Source: Blepharisma stoltei
Taxonomy: Eukaryota; Ciliophora; Heterotrichea; Heterotrichida; Blepharismidae
Assembly: GCA_914767885.1 (NCBI GenBank)
Contig: CAJZBQ010000005.1
Location: forward strand, 992,001-1,056,000
Length of the DNA: 64,000 nucleotides
Direction of reading: 5' to 3'
The notes beneath the pieces were generated by a model. That model saw only the letters and a list, made by a program, of their open reading frames with translations. It was not told the DNA's origin and searched no databases. Below, in pieces: positions 1-10,762 of this stretch (positions are counted from its first letter, which is position 1; every line of letters starts with the position of its first letter). The translations under genes and the position numbers were made by a program.

Positions 1-255
1 GGGTCTTTACCCCTCAGCACACCCAAGGGAGGGTGGACCCTTAGGCGGAACACGCGCAGGAGCTGAGTCGATACAAAGCTGTGGCGGCAGCGAAGCCCGT
101 CGAAGTCGGAACGCTGTATTTACCCATGCCTTGGCGAATCAAAGTAGGTCGATCCAGAAGTCCATGGGCCCGACACGTGGATAAATATGGTGGCAGCTCT
201 GGACACTGCTACCCCGTAGTGGACGTTAAACGTTATAAATAACTTAAGATTAAGA
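1..255 (+). mobile_element. 3' part of short retroelement, copy A
   Basis: A GC-rich stretch in AT-rich surroundings ends in a short tandem tail of TTAAGA-like units at about 229-252. The part before the tail (about 211-226, 'accccgtagtggacgt') closely matches the end of the copy at 40750-41285. Its 5' end lies outside the window. It cuts into the minus-strand kinase gene after the N-lobe, so it must be removed for that gene to be read. Family membership rests on the shared 3' end and tail type. Confidence 0.7.
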
Positions 256-506
256 TTGAGGTGCTTTAAAATGCTGACTTCACGCAGTAGCCTTTTACAA
301 TCGATCAAGTCATCGAAAATTTTGGTCATCTGCTTGATAGCGACACGTTGGCCAGTAGGGACATGTCTGGCTTCACAGACCATTCCGTAGCTACCTGAGC
401 CTAGTTGCTTTATAATTTGGTAGTTTGGGCCAACGTCCCAGTCTATCACGTTGCGAGGTATGTTGAGCTTTTTTCCTGCCATTAAGTTTGTAAAACCGAT
501 TTTCAA
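256..506 (-). CDS. MAP-kinase-like protein kinase, N-terminal part
   Basis: Reading leftward from about 506 (first ATG) or 482 (second ATG, MAGKK), the protein has a glycine loop GSGSYGMV, the VAIK lysine motif and a helix-C segment (LLREVSILKHLN). This is the start of a CMGC/MAPK-type Ser/Thr kinase N-lobe. The frame runs into the retroelement tail just after LKHLN, where MAP kinases normally continue with a HPNI-type segment. The remainder should lie left of the window once the element is removed. Start choice is uncertain; the second ATG gives the more usual N-terminus. CMGC family is clear, the exact subfamily is not. Confidence 0.75.
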
Positions 507-1271
507 ATGTCAATATATGGCGTTGAATTATTGACTTAAATTCAAAAAGTATGGCTTATTAGACGAGTTTGGCATGAATTATTTGGATATTATTTATAAA
601 TCTACAGAGAGGAGTCAATAGAGAATAAAGAATTTGAATTTTCAGGTGAAATTGGATATGAAGTTGCTGATAATAATAATAAAAGAATCGATAGATAAGG
701 CTTATTAAAGGTTATAAATAAAAAAATAAAATCATACAGTTTTGGGAATTTCCTTATAAGTTCTGAAAATTCTAAAACTCACCAGTTTTAGCTAACTAAA
801 ATTAGCTTTCAAATAGGGTATTTTATTTTTCCTATTAAAACTTTGGTTAGTGAAAAAATAGCTATAAAGAGATTTTTAATGAATTTAGAGTTTTGCAATG
901 CAAAATAAATTCAAATATTTTTCATAATTTTAATTATAAAGAAAGTTTAAGAAATAGCTTAATAATTTCTCTAATCAATCCTTTCAAGTGAAAAAAATAA
1001 TTAAAATATAATGGGATAAAATAAGCAAGATCTAGGTGATCAAATATATTATTATGAGCTGGCGTATAATAGGATGGCCACCACACGTCGGGACATTTTC
1101 CCACACCTGGAACCGAAATCCCGCTTGCGGAGCGTCCACACTTAAGCGGCTGCACACGTGAAAAATATCCCACATGTAGATACCCTCTCAAAATAATCCA
1201 ACACAATATAAAGCAATATGAGACGATATTAACATAAAATATCTTGAACAGTTTATAATTAATTCTTATAA
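507..1271. other. Intergenic region with a GC-rich island
   Basis: Mostly AT-rich sequence without a coding frame I can defend. Positions about 1056-1190 form a GC-rich island (contains CACACGTC and CACACGTG and several short self-complementary runs) whose composition resembles the retroelement copies. I found no target duplication or tail, so its origin is unknown. Confidence 0.4.
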
Positions 1272-3649
1272 ATGTGTGACGACCTAGAAGCCGAACTTTT
1301 AAATGATATCGTAACCCGGCGGAGACGAATGCAAATTGACCCTAAAAAGCCTCGAAATCACCGAAACTATCGTGAGTGGATGGACTTAGATAACGTGATT
1401 TCTATATGCTCTCGGAAACTTCATAATGGTCAATATCATCAAAAAGCGCTTTATATTCGTGCATCAGCCTATCTAAAGCGTGGATGGTTTCAAGAGGCAA
1501 TAGACGATTGCGAAGCCCTAATTCAAAATGATAAAACCTTTGTAGGTGGCTATTACATCCGCGGGCTAGCTTATGAAAGATTAGGCGAAATTGACAAAAG
1601 CATTGAAGATTTCACAACAGTCCTGAAACTTGACCCAAATCATATAAATGCAGCCTATGCACGAGGAACATGCAGAAATAGAAAAGGGGACTATTTAAAA
1701 GCTATTGAAGACTATTCAATGGCTTTAGAAAAAGACACTGAGAGATATTCATTATCCCCAAAAAGAGAAAGAAATACGCATTCTAGTTCAACAAGTTCAA
1801 GATTAAGCACAGGAACAGCTGAAGATTTAAATATTTATGATAAATATCAAGATATAACAGCAAGCCTTTTAAGGACTTTTCCAGAGGAAAAGACTGTCAG
1901 AATTAGCCTTCTCAATCAAGATCATGAAAATAAAAAATCTGTTGAGACTTGGTTTACCCAGGGATGCTTGGCTAAAAAACAAGGCGATTTTAATAGGGCT
2001 TGTATATGTTATTCTGAAGCTTTGAAAATGAACCCAAACCATTTCAAGTCAATCTTTAACCGAGCTTTTGCTTATCACAAATTAAAAAAATTCGAAGAAG
2101 CCATTTCAGAGTACACAAGAGCTATAGACTTATTTACCAAGAATAGCCCACTAAGGAGCATTTTTGGTTGACTGGACCATAGCTGGCTTGCCAAATTCGT
2201 TGGCATGCCATATTTTTTGGCTAAACCAAATTTAAGAATGGCGGACCAAAAAATGCTCCTTAGTGGGCTATTATTAAAAAATAGGTATAGACCTAGAGCC
2301 GAATAATCCTTTTCCATATTACAATAGAGGGATAACTTATGACTGTCTTGAAGACTATGAGTCCTCAATTCGGGACTTTTCAAGCGCAATAGCTTTGGAT
2401 CCTGCTAAGCCAGATTTTTATTATAATCGAGGATTTGTGTTTAGGAAGCTTGGAGACTATCAAAGCGCAATTTCTGATTATTCCATTGCAATAAAATATG
2501 ATCCACATAATGTGAAAGGGTATTTTAATCGAGGATATTGCAAAGAAATGCTAGACGATCTTAATGATGCAGAAAGTGACTATGAAAATGCATTGCATTT
2601 TCAGCCTGATCACCTAGGATCTTTGAATGGTCTTGCCACAGTACAAGAAAAATTAGGAAAATACCAAGAAGCGCTGCTTAATTTTGAACAGGCGCTGAGG
2701 ATTGATAATAAATATGCCCCAGCTTATAATGGCAGAGGACTTGTGTGGAATAAATTGTCAAACTATGAAAAAGCTTTGGCTGATTTTTCGAAAAGTATAG
2801 GAATAGACCAAGAAAATCCTATATATTGGCACAACCGAGCCTGCTGTAAACGAAATATTGGTAATGCTGAAGAGTCTTTAGAGGACTACAAAATGGCTAT
2901 TGAGCTTGACCCTATGAATCCTCTATTATACGCTAATAGAGCTCTAGCTTTCCGTAAGCTAGAAAGATTCAAAGAAGCTGCTGATGATTATTCCAAAGAA
3001 ATTGAGCTAAAATCCTCACTTTCCCTCCAAAATTGGGCACAATAATTGCAATCTTCCTGTTTTTGAAAAAAAAATTGTTTATATATAAGTGATACTTTTT
3101 ATATGAAATCTATTTAATTTTAAATAGATTGAGTTTTAAATTAAAAATAAATTTTCCTATATAATTTCGAGAAATAATATAATATTTTTAAAATAGAAAA
3201 TTAAAAGCAAAAATTTTGCTGTTCATTTAAGGAGGGAGATGAGTCAGTAAAAGCTTACAATAACCGCGCATTTTGTTACTCTAAAATAAACCAGCACAAG
3301 CTTGCTATTGAAGACTACAACTATGTGATTTCCATTGAACGAAATAACACCCAAGCACTTTTTAATAGAGCAATTTCTTATGAAAGAGTCAATGATTTTG
3401 AAAATGCCATCAAAGATTTTAACGCTGTAATTTTATTGGAACCTAATAACGCTAACGCTTATTTTAGCAGAGGCTGCTGCTATGAAAATCTTGGAGAACT
3501 AGATATATAGTCTTTTCCCTTGGATTTTCTCTATTTAAAAATAATTAAACCTATTGCCCAATTTTAAGGAAAATCTAATAGCAATTTGTGATTATTCGTT
3601 GGCTCTGGAATTAGATACCAAAAATGGAGGAAAACATAGTGTAAATTAA
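1272..3649 (+). CDS. TPR-repeat protein
   Basis: A series of about 34-residue tetratricopeptide repeats (AY..RG..Y..LG.Y..AI.DY..AI.LDP pattern) fills most of the protein, so a scaffold or chaperone-partner role is likely; no catalytic domain is seen. Start is the ATG at 1272, and after removal of inserts the frame ends at TAA 3647-3649. Three inserts break it: 2123-2285 (pointer TATAGAC, carrying a smaller inverted-repeat element), 3016-3243 (TCA pointer) and 3506-3578 (TA pointer). Joining across each restores TPR spacing (AIDLEPNN, IELKSSVKAYNN, LDIAICDYS). Similar TPR arrays occur in many ciliate proteins, so no orthologue is named. Confidence 0.85.
2123..2285. mobile_element. IES with nested inverted-repeat MITE (family 2)
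   Basis: The 7-bp repeat TATAGAC at 2123-2129 and 2286-2292 is in frame in the TPR gene. Inside it a TA-flanked element at 2144-2270 has nearly perfect 22-24 bp terminal inverted repeats starting TAGCCCACTAAGGAGC. Removing the inner element would leave a 38-bp remnant, which suggests a MITE jumped into an existing short IES. Confidence 0.85.
3016..3243. other. IES with TCA pointer
   Basis: TCA at 3016-3018 and 3244-3246 joins the TPR frame as IELKSSVKAYNN. The one TA pair that stays in frame deletes five residues of the repeat. The ends are weakly inverted (CTTTCCCTCC against GGAGGGAGATGAG). Confidence 0.7.
3506..3578. other. IES, 73 bp, TA-bounded
   Basis: TA at 3506 and 3579 in the TPR gene. 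Removal turns an in-frame TAG into the continuing frame LDIAICDYSLALELD. Subterminal sequences TCTTTTCC and GGAAAA are inverted. Confidence 0.85.
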
Positions 3650-3660
3650 AAACACATTTA

Positions 3661-5952
3661 TTATTCTTTATCTTTAAATTTAAAATCAATTTTCGGAAGC
3701 CTTATACGGTGAGGTATTCTCGGCTTAGGAGTAAAGCCAACGCCTTGAGCCATTTCTTCTTGAGCTTGTTCAGAAACTGATATGATGGTATCAAATACTT
3801 TTTTGCATATAGATTCCATTTGATCGATATTTTGGGAAAGCTCTGGAGCCATTTCTATTTGACTTTTTACACTTGTGTGGATATTCCTTATTCGGGTGGC
3901 TTCGTCTATAATTTTGGCTTCTTGGTGAATGAAAAAAGTGTTTTTTCCTGATAAATGGCTTAAAGTTCCCATTTTTGAGTTTATTTCGATGAGGGTTTCT
4001 AGCTCTTTTCGGCATTCTTTAATTCTTTTTATTCTTTCAGTTGCAATTGTGGTCATTTCGTAATGGATGTCAGGGAATTCTTCTAATAATGATAGAAGAT
4101 CTTTTTGACTGACCGTTAATAAATCGCATAACCCAAAGGCCATAGTGTCACAAATCCTTGACATTGGGATAATTATTTCAATTTCACCAATATAAGATCC
4201 TTTTAAAAATGATTTATACACAATTTCATTCTTGGGAAGCACCAAATTTATTCTCCCAGATATAATAAAATACATTTCATCAGCATATGTGGCTTCTTGG
4301 TAGAGAAATTGTCCATCGAAAGCTTGCATAGGCTTCATTAGTGGCATAATGCTGACTATAAATGATTGGTCTTTTTCCTTGAGAAATTCGATTTTATTTA
4401 CAATTCCATTGGTTCTCTAAAATTTACCAATTTTATATAAAAATATAGGCTATATATAAAAAATTTATGATAAGCCCTGAATTTTTATAGTGAAAGCTAT
4501 ACCAATAATTCCATTATACATAGAAATCGCCACTTCATATTTCAGCGACCTCGGGATATCATGAAAAAGTGCTTTGTTATTTTTCCACACATTTCCAGAA
4601 AACACATTATATTTTATTGCTGCCCTTATTCTTCTTTTACAGTCTTCCGAAATCCCGCTTTCTTTCGAAAATTCGTGCATTGCAGCTAATTTTGAAGAAA
4701 AAATCGCTTCTTTTGTAGTTAATCCTGATATAAAAGTAGACAGAGCTCCTAGCCCAAAAGAATATATACAGACTCCAATCATAATCCATATAATTGCGAC
4801 GGTTATTTCTATATTATTTCCAGGCAAAATGTCTCCATATCCTACAGTCACTAGTGTATAAAATGTCCAATAAGTAGAAGCTATATACTGAGTTGACCAG
4901 CCTTCGTCTAAATATTGATGTCTGAACACCCAAGTGGTGCAGTCAAAATCATTGACTTTTGCAATGTAAAATCAGACGCAGCCCATAATATGTATTGATA
5001 TTATCAAGGACGCAAAAAATTTAAATGTTTTTATGTATCCTAATATTTAAAAATTAAAATTTTATTATGTTTAGCTATATTTTTTAATTTAATTTAAATA
5101 AGGGTATATATTAGCCAATCATAAAGGATTAGTTTTTCCAAAAGCATATCTTGTATTAATCTGCAAAATGTCCTGAATTTTTTCAAAAAGTGCGCTATTC
5201 TCATAATGTCTATACATTTTAACAACTCTCATTATTTTTACAAGTTTCAATAATTTCGGAAATTTGGCTAATTTTAGAATTGAATTGTAAGATTTTTTCT
5301 GTGAAGTGTGCTTTGGAGCGGTTTGTCACTCAACCAAAGTCATAGGTAAGCTTGCTACAACATCTAAAATAAACCAAGTAAATATATATTTCCAAAAATT
5401 AGCTGAGAATTTTGGATTGAAATTTCCATAATTGTCATATTCGACGCTAAGCATGCACACAAAAACATCTGTAATAAATATAAAATCCAAAATCATCTCA
5501 AAAATTGTTCATCCATCAAAGAAAACGGGGTCTGTGAATGCAAGTCTTCACGGCATGATTGAGATGGTGTAAATTAATAAAATCGAGATAAGAACTGTTC
5601 AACATTTTTTAAACCTAGAAGCAGGGCCAATTTGATACCAAGAAAGCTCAGCTCCTTCTCTTGGTGGCTCTTTTTTTTCTTTTTTAAATTCAGATCGAGA
5701 TTTAAGCCTATTGGTTTGTATATCTACATATTCAATTGAATCGATATGGGCATCTGTTATTTCGTCTGAAGTCCCATATAATACTATATCTGAGTATAAA
5801 TTTTTGATAAAATTTTTAGCTTTAAGTTTGAATCGGACTCTTTGCCATACCTGCTTGTATTTGGACTCAAAAACTTCTGCAAAGTCTGTTTGTGCGAGGG
5901 AGTAAGGGAAATTGCTGTGGTGGGTTTTAGGGAATTGAGGACTCTTATCCAT
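3661..5952 (-). CDS. EAG/CNG-type potassium channel with cyclic-nucleotide-binding domain
   Basis: Reading leftward from 5952 (MDKSPQ), a basic cytosolic N-terminus is followed by the S1-S4 voltage-sensor region (about 5590-5130), with FTDPVFFDGW in S1-S2 and a basic S4 (KLLKLVKIMRVVKMYRH). S5, the pore loop and S6 follow at about 5030-4520. The selectivity filter is TLVTVGYGDI, the potassium-channel signature, so it should be K+-selective in a membrane. The C-linker and CNBD follow at about 4500-3990 (FIISGRINLVLP, GSYIGEIEI), then a helical tail. Several Trp codons are TGA. IESs at 4402-4506 and 5032-5106 break the frame. Ciliates carry many such channels, so no orthologue is assigned. Confidence 0.88.
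4402..4506. other. IES with 9-bp non-TA repeat
   Basis: AATTCCATT at 4402-4410 and 4507-4515 encodes NGI in the channel C-linker and joins as MYNGIVNKIEFL. The nearby TA pairs give a frameshift or a stop. Confidence 0.75.
5032..5106. other. IES, 75 bp, TA-bounded
   Basis: TA at 5032 and 5107 joins WLANI to KTFKFFASLI at the start of S5 of the channel. Confidence 0.8.
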
Positions 5953-6204
5953 ATCGATTTCTTATTTACTTTTGCATGATTCATTTTCGAGAATTAGAAT
6001 TTTTATTCTTAATCAATATATTTTTCGCTATTAATTCTTAGAAGATGAAAATTTATAAATCATTTAAAGATGATTAAATAGCAACCTATTATAACTCTAT
6101 TTTCTAAACAAGAATTATAAACTTTTTATGGTTATTTTATTATCATAAATTATTTTATTCTAAACACAATATTTATAATAGAAATGGGCATATATTTAAA
6201 AGCA

Positions 6205-6700
6205 TTTATCAAGACTAAGAATATACAATCTGGTAGAAATTGTAATAGTAGGAAATGAGCTCGCTAGAAATCCAGCCTAGTGATATCGCATATTAATAAT
6301 GATTTTATTAAAAAATACGTAGGCACCATTGGAATTAAAATTAAAATTAAGAAAAAATGTATTTCACAAAAAGTTTATAATATTTCAACTGTGGGACACT
6401 GCAGGACATCTAAGATATAGTCCTTTCTTTCCTTCATAATAAGAGGCTCAAATGGATCTAAAATCTAATAGGCTTGACAAATCTATTGGAATTATACACT
6501 TTTCTTATTGAATAGTGAGTTTTGTAAGCAATTGCCAACTAAAATCATACCAACTCTGCTTATAGGAATGAATTAAATCTTCAGCCTAAAGAGTTATTAC
6601 TTATCAAAGTGCAAAATGACTTGCAGATGCTTTGGGGATGATTTATAGAAGGTTCTGCCAAAATAAAATATAATGTAGATAAGATTGAGGTTTAGATTAA
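6205..6700 (+). pseudogene. Decayed Rab/Ras-family small GTPase
   Basis: Remnants of Rab motifs occur in the right order but in different frames with many stops: a P-loop strand with EIVIVGN (about 6238), switch-I-like NDFIKKYVGTIGIKIKIKK (about 6296-6350), the G3 motif QLWDTAGHLRYS (about 6386-6425), and a G5-region FIEGSAKIKYNVDKIE (about 6640-6690). No set of TA-bounded removals that I could find restores one frame, and the P-loop GxxxxGKS is lost. I therefore call it a dead gene. Confidence 0.75.
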
Positions 6701-6919
6701 TTATTAGCAAAAAGCAGATAGCAAATGACCGTCTCTTTTGAATTATTTATTAACTATAAAATTTTGACAAGCTCCTGAAATTTACCAATAAAATTATTTA
6801 AAATCAATAATACATACAAAAAATTTCCTTTAGCATTTTATTTGTTTTAATTAAAAAATATTTCTCAGAGACTTATAATCTAAAGCATAAAATATCCTTT
6901 TTAATTAAATAAATATCAT

Positions 6920-7246
6920 TTATGGTAAACCTTTCAAAACATCATCAGGAACATTTTCAAGATCAAAGTCAAATTTAAATTCAACTTTTGGAATTAGTTG
7001 TCTTTTATAATTTTCTACCAAATTCGCAAGAGGAACACAAGGCTTATAAAATCAAGGTCGTCTTTGCTTGAATTTTGTTTGGCATAGTGGGCATTTTGAG
7101 GTCTTTTTTTCTCCGTTTTCTTTTGCAATTTCTTGAAGCTTTAATATACATTTTTTACAAAAGCAGTGTCCGCAATCAAGGCAAATAGGAGTATCAAAAA
7201 TATCTAAGCAAATTGCACACTCAAGAGAATCGCTTCTACTACTCAT
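6920..7246 (-). CDS. Small RING-finger protein
   Basis: A 108-residue protein begins MSSRSDSLE and carries a C3HC4 RING near its N-terminus: CAICLDIF, CLDCGHCFCKKC, then CPLCQTKF. RINGs of this kind recruit ubiquitin-conjugating enzymes, so E3 ligase activity is likely. The frame passes one TGA read as Trp (RRPWFYKP, about 7054) and ends at TAA 6920-6922. No B-box or coiled coil follows, so it is shorter than TRIM proteins. No IES or intron is needed. Confidence 0.82.
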
Positions 7247-7446
7247 AATCTTTGTGAACGACTTTTAATTTATTATTAAAAAGCGGGAATTTTCTACTCA
7301 ATTTTAATCAAAACTAACATTTATAAATAATAATTGGAAAAGCAGTTCGCAAGAATAATAATGGCATAAGCTAAGAAAGCGCCTTTGCACATAATATATC
7401 TATTTATCCTGCCAAATAATTCACGAGTCAAATAAATAATCTTAAC

Positions 7447-8505
7447 TTGGAAGAAAATTTTAACGTAATATCTAAAATGGCATCAAAAAAGCCTTTCCAA
7501 TTCAACAACACCTTTTCAACTCTCAGCAATGAAGGATCTACTTTTATAGAAAGCACCCAGCAATTTTCATCAGTTTTAGACGATCGTGAAAGTTTTGACG
7601 AAGAAAATCAATCTCACTCATCATTCAGTAATACAGATCATTCAAAATCCCTTTCCTATAAAAAAATTCTATCTGGAACTTTAACTCGAGTCAATACTTG
7701 CATAGAAAAAAAGAAAAACTGGTTAGAAGAAGAAAAACGAAAAAAATTCCTTGAAGAGGTCTCAAATCTCCAAGACAAGCCAAAAATAAACAGTTATAGC
7801 AAAAAATTATTAAATTCTACATCCCCAATCCATGAAAGAGTTAATGATATTATGAGAAGAAAAAGAGATAAAATTAAAAACATACAATTAGAGCTCCAGC
7901 TGAAAAAAAGAACAGAAGAAAAACAAGCATGCACTTTTAATCCCAAAAGTGCAAATACCTCTCCTCGACGTACAGCTGAACAATTTATCCAACAAGTCGG
8001 GATTTGGCACAACAAAAAACTTCAAAATCTTAAAAAAGACCAAACTGAAACTGAGAAAACCAAAGAACTGGAATTTACAAAAAATCCTTTAATCAATAAA
8101 AAATCGCAAATATTAGCACAAAAGGTATTTTCTAAATAGAGATCTAAAACACCTGTTTTTGATAGGCTATACACGAGCAAGAAAAGTACTTCTAAATCAC
8201 CATCTCCATCATTTACACCGAGAACATATGAGAAGTCTTTGGAACTTTCTCAAAAGCTAAACTTATCAGGTGTTTTTGAAAGACTTTACCCTGATTCAAA
8301 ATCTAATACATTGAAAATTTTAATAAATAGCAATTCACGAACTCCTACTCATGAAAAATCAACAAAAATGCTCAGAGATAAGTCAAGAGAGAAAATGGCT
8401 CCATACAAAATTAACACAGGAAAAGGAGCCATCCTAGAAAATTCTGTAAATGAGGTAAAGTTTGAAAATACTATGAGATTTCTACTGAGCAGTTTAAAGC
8501 AGTAA
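7447..8505 (+). CDS. Unknown Lys/Glu-rich coiled-coil protein
   Basis: After the 15-nt intron at 8125-8139 is removed, one frame runs from ATG 7447 to TAA 8505 (about 347 residues). The protein is rich in Lys, Glu and Ser, with a helical middle (KKNWLEEEKRKKFLEEV) and a CTFNPK motif seen in some ciliate and flagellar proteins. I do not recognise the family. The short serine-rich stretch after the intron (KSTSKSPSPSF) suggests phosphorylation. A second methionine at about 7477 is an alternative start. Confidence 0.75.
8125..8139 (+). other. 15-nt spliceosomal intron
   Basis: GTATTTTCTAAATAG: removal joins ILAQK to RSKTPVFDRL. Without it the frame stops at the TAG that ends the intron. Confidence 0.9.
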
Positions 8506-8916
8506 ATAATCAAAATTGCTAATAATCTATTTCTTATTGTAGAATTCTTTGATATTTTTCATTTTTTATTTCTGCCTTTTATTAATAGAATAAGATATTA
8601 AAGCATTATAAGATATTTCCAAAGGGATAAAATATTCGCTCATATTTATTATATTAAACAATTATCTTCCGGCTTTTTCACATATAAAATTTCTTTTTAG
8701 CTTTTTAAAACTGTTTATATACTCTAATAACCATATATTTTTTCCATTCAAGCATTTGATAACTACCAAATCACTATAAAGACAAAAACTATAACAATTT
8801 ACTAATAATTCGTTTTATTTTTATCATAAACTTGGCTTATTATTCTTAATTTATTATTTTTTTTGATTTCAGCAGAATTCAATATGATATAACCGATTTC
8901 TTATTAGCTCTATAAA
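8506..8916. other. Intergenic, nothing recognised
   Basis: AT-rich spacer between two plus-strand genes. I see no inverted repeat, no retroelement match and no plausible coding frame. Confidence 0.6.
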
Positions 8917-10741
8917 ATGTCAAGTGATGAAGATGAATGGGGGTGGGACGAAGAGGAAGAAGAAAACGACTGGTATGCTTCAGAAGAAGTCCCAGACTTA
9001 TCTCGAGGAGTTTCATATATACTTATGAGCGAAAAAGATATAGCTGAGCGCCAAATGCAAGCAATCGCCAAAGTTTCAGATCTTTTAGGTTTCACGAATT
9101 CCCAAGCTGCAGCACTCCTTATGAAATATGACTGGAATCCTCAATTAGTCTGCCAAAGAATTACTGATTCTAGGTTTGATGATATTGCGATTCTTGACAG
9201 AAAAACGTCATTTCGCAAGTCAAATGAAAGCCAAACCTGCATGGTTTGCTGCCAAAGAGTCAAAGGCTTTGATATGAGAGGCTTGGACTGTGGGCACATG
9301 TTCTGCAAGCGCTGCTACACTGGATATCTCACGGAAAAGCTAAATGAAGGAGTTGCCTCAGTATTTGCTACCTGTCCTATGGATGGATGCAAAATGATTG
9401 TGCCTGAAGAACTGTTTCAAGACCTCCTTCCCTCACAACTTTTCCAGAGATACAAACGATTTTTGTTAACTCCCCCTTGATGTCTGTGGGCGAAGAAAAC
9501 CATTGGAAAAATCCTATTTTTTGCCCAAAACCCCACCCTCCAAAAATTTTGTTAATAATGAAATCTCCAGCTGTTTCTGTTTAATTTTGAAAAAATTGCA
9601 TTCTAAAGTATAAATTTTATAAATTAAATAAATTTTGGTTATCACATCGAGAGGGGGAGTAAGATCTTTTGTCGATAATCGCCAAACAGTGAAATGATGC
9701 CCAGCCCCAGGCTGTCAATATGCAGTCGAATACCCCAAAATGAGAACTAAAGATATAGTCTGCAAATGTGGCTACTCATGGTGCTTTAAATGCGGAAAAG
9801 AAGCTCATCGTCCTTTAGATTGTGAAAAGCTTAATAAGTGGAACGAAAGAAATTCGGGAATTGGGCTGTCTGGAGAAGATGATTGGCTTGTTGCAAACAC
9901 AAAACAATGCCCAAGCTGCAAGGTCAGGATCCAGAAAAATCAAGGCTGCATGCATATGACTTGTAAATGCGGGTATCAGTTTTGCTGACTTTGTGGGGGA
10001 AACTGGACTGAACATGGAGAAGCTACAGGAGGTTACTATAAATGCAATAAATTTGAAGCCAAACAAAAAAGAGGTGAGCTTTCAGCTGAAGAGCGCAAAA
10101 GAGCTCTAGCTGCCCAAAGTACCCAACGTTACGAGCATTATTTTAACCGTTTTATGGAGCATAAATCCTCAATCCGCTTCGCAAAAGAAAAAAAAGCAAA
10201 AATGCTTGCAAGTGTTGACGCAATGAAACAAATTTTAAGTGGGTATTCTAGTGACTTTAATTTTATAGGAGAAATCTGTGACCTTATTATCAGCTCTAGA
10301 AGCTCTTTATGCTATTCTTACCCTCTTGGATTTTTCTTAACTTCTCCTTCTAAGCTGAGATTTTTTGAATTTGTGCAGGCTGAGCTAGAAAATTCGTTAG
10401 ACAAGCTTGACGAGTTTACTGATAAAAATTTAGACGGCTATGTAATTGACACTGAAAGCGGGTTTAGGCTTGACCAAGCATTTTTTAATTATAGAAGTGA
10501 CGCTTTAAGGCTGGCAGGAGTGGTCAGAGAGCATATCAGTAAATGTTTGACTGAGATGGAAAATGGCTTCCCAGATGTACTAGGGACTGATGAGCATGGA
10601 AAAACAGAAGAAGACTTGATTTTTTTATTAGAAGATGAGTCATTGTCACATTGGATATGCAGCTCATGCACCTATGCAAATGAAAAAGGCAAAACTGTCT
10701 GCGATATTTGTCAAACAGCAAGACCAACACTACGTAATTAG
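8917..10741 (+). CDS. Ariadne-type RBR E3 ubiquitin ligase
   Basis: Domains in order: acidic N-terminus (DEDEWGWDEEEEE), a UBA-like segment, RING1 (CMVCCQRV, CGHMFCKRC, CPMDGCK), an in-between-RING domain (WCPAPGCQYAVE, CKCGYSWCFKCGKEAH), RING2 ([29 protein letters not shown]), a helical Ariadne domain and a C-terminal RanBP2-type zinc finger (WICSSCTYANE, CDIC). In RBR ligases the cysteine of the GCMHM motif takes ubiquitin as a thioester; it is present here. The Trp in FCWLC is TGA. A 193-bp MITE-type IES at 9467-9659 splits the gene between RING1 and IBR; joining at TA gives RFLLRSFVDNRQTVKWC as expected. The plant ARI class also has the final zinc finger. Confidence 0.92.
9467..9659. mobile_element. 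MITE family 1 copy a (IES in RBR gene)
   Basis: TA at 9467 and 9660. Ends are AACTCCCCC and GGGGGAGT, matching the other family-1 copies; an internal segment (TTTTTGCCCAAAA, CCCACCCTCC) is also shared. Removal restores the frame exactly. Confidence 0.93.
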
Positions 10742-10762
10742 CGATAAATATTATTTTAATCA

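Noticed and set aside
4402-4515. TA-bounded excision of the K-channel insert (TA at 4399 and 4506)
   Set aside because: It would shift the frame by one base and lead to stops; the 9-bp repeat gives a clean in-frame join.
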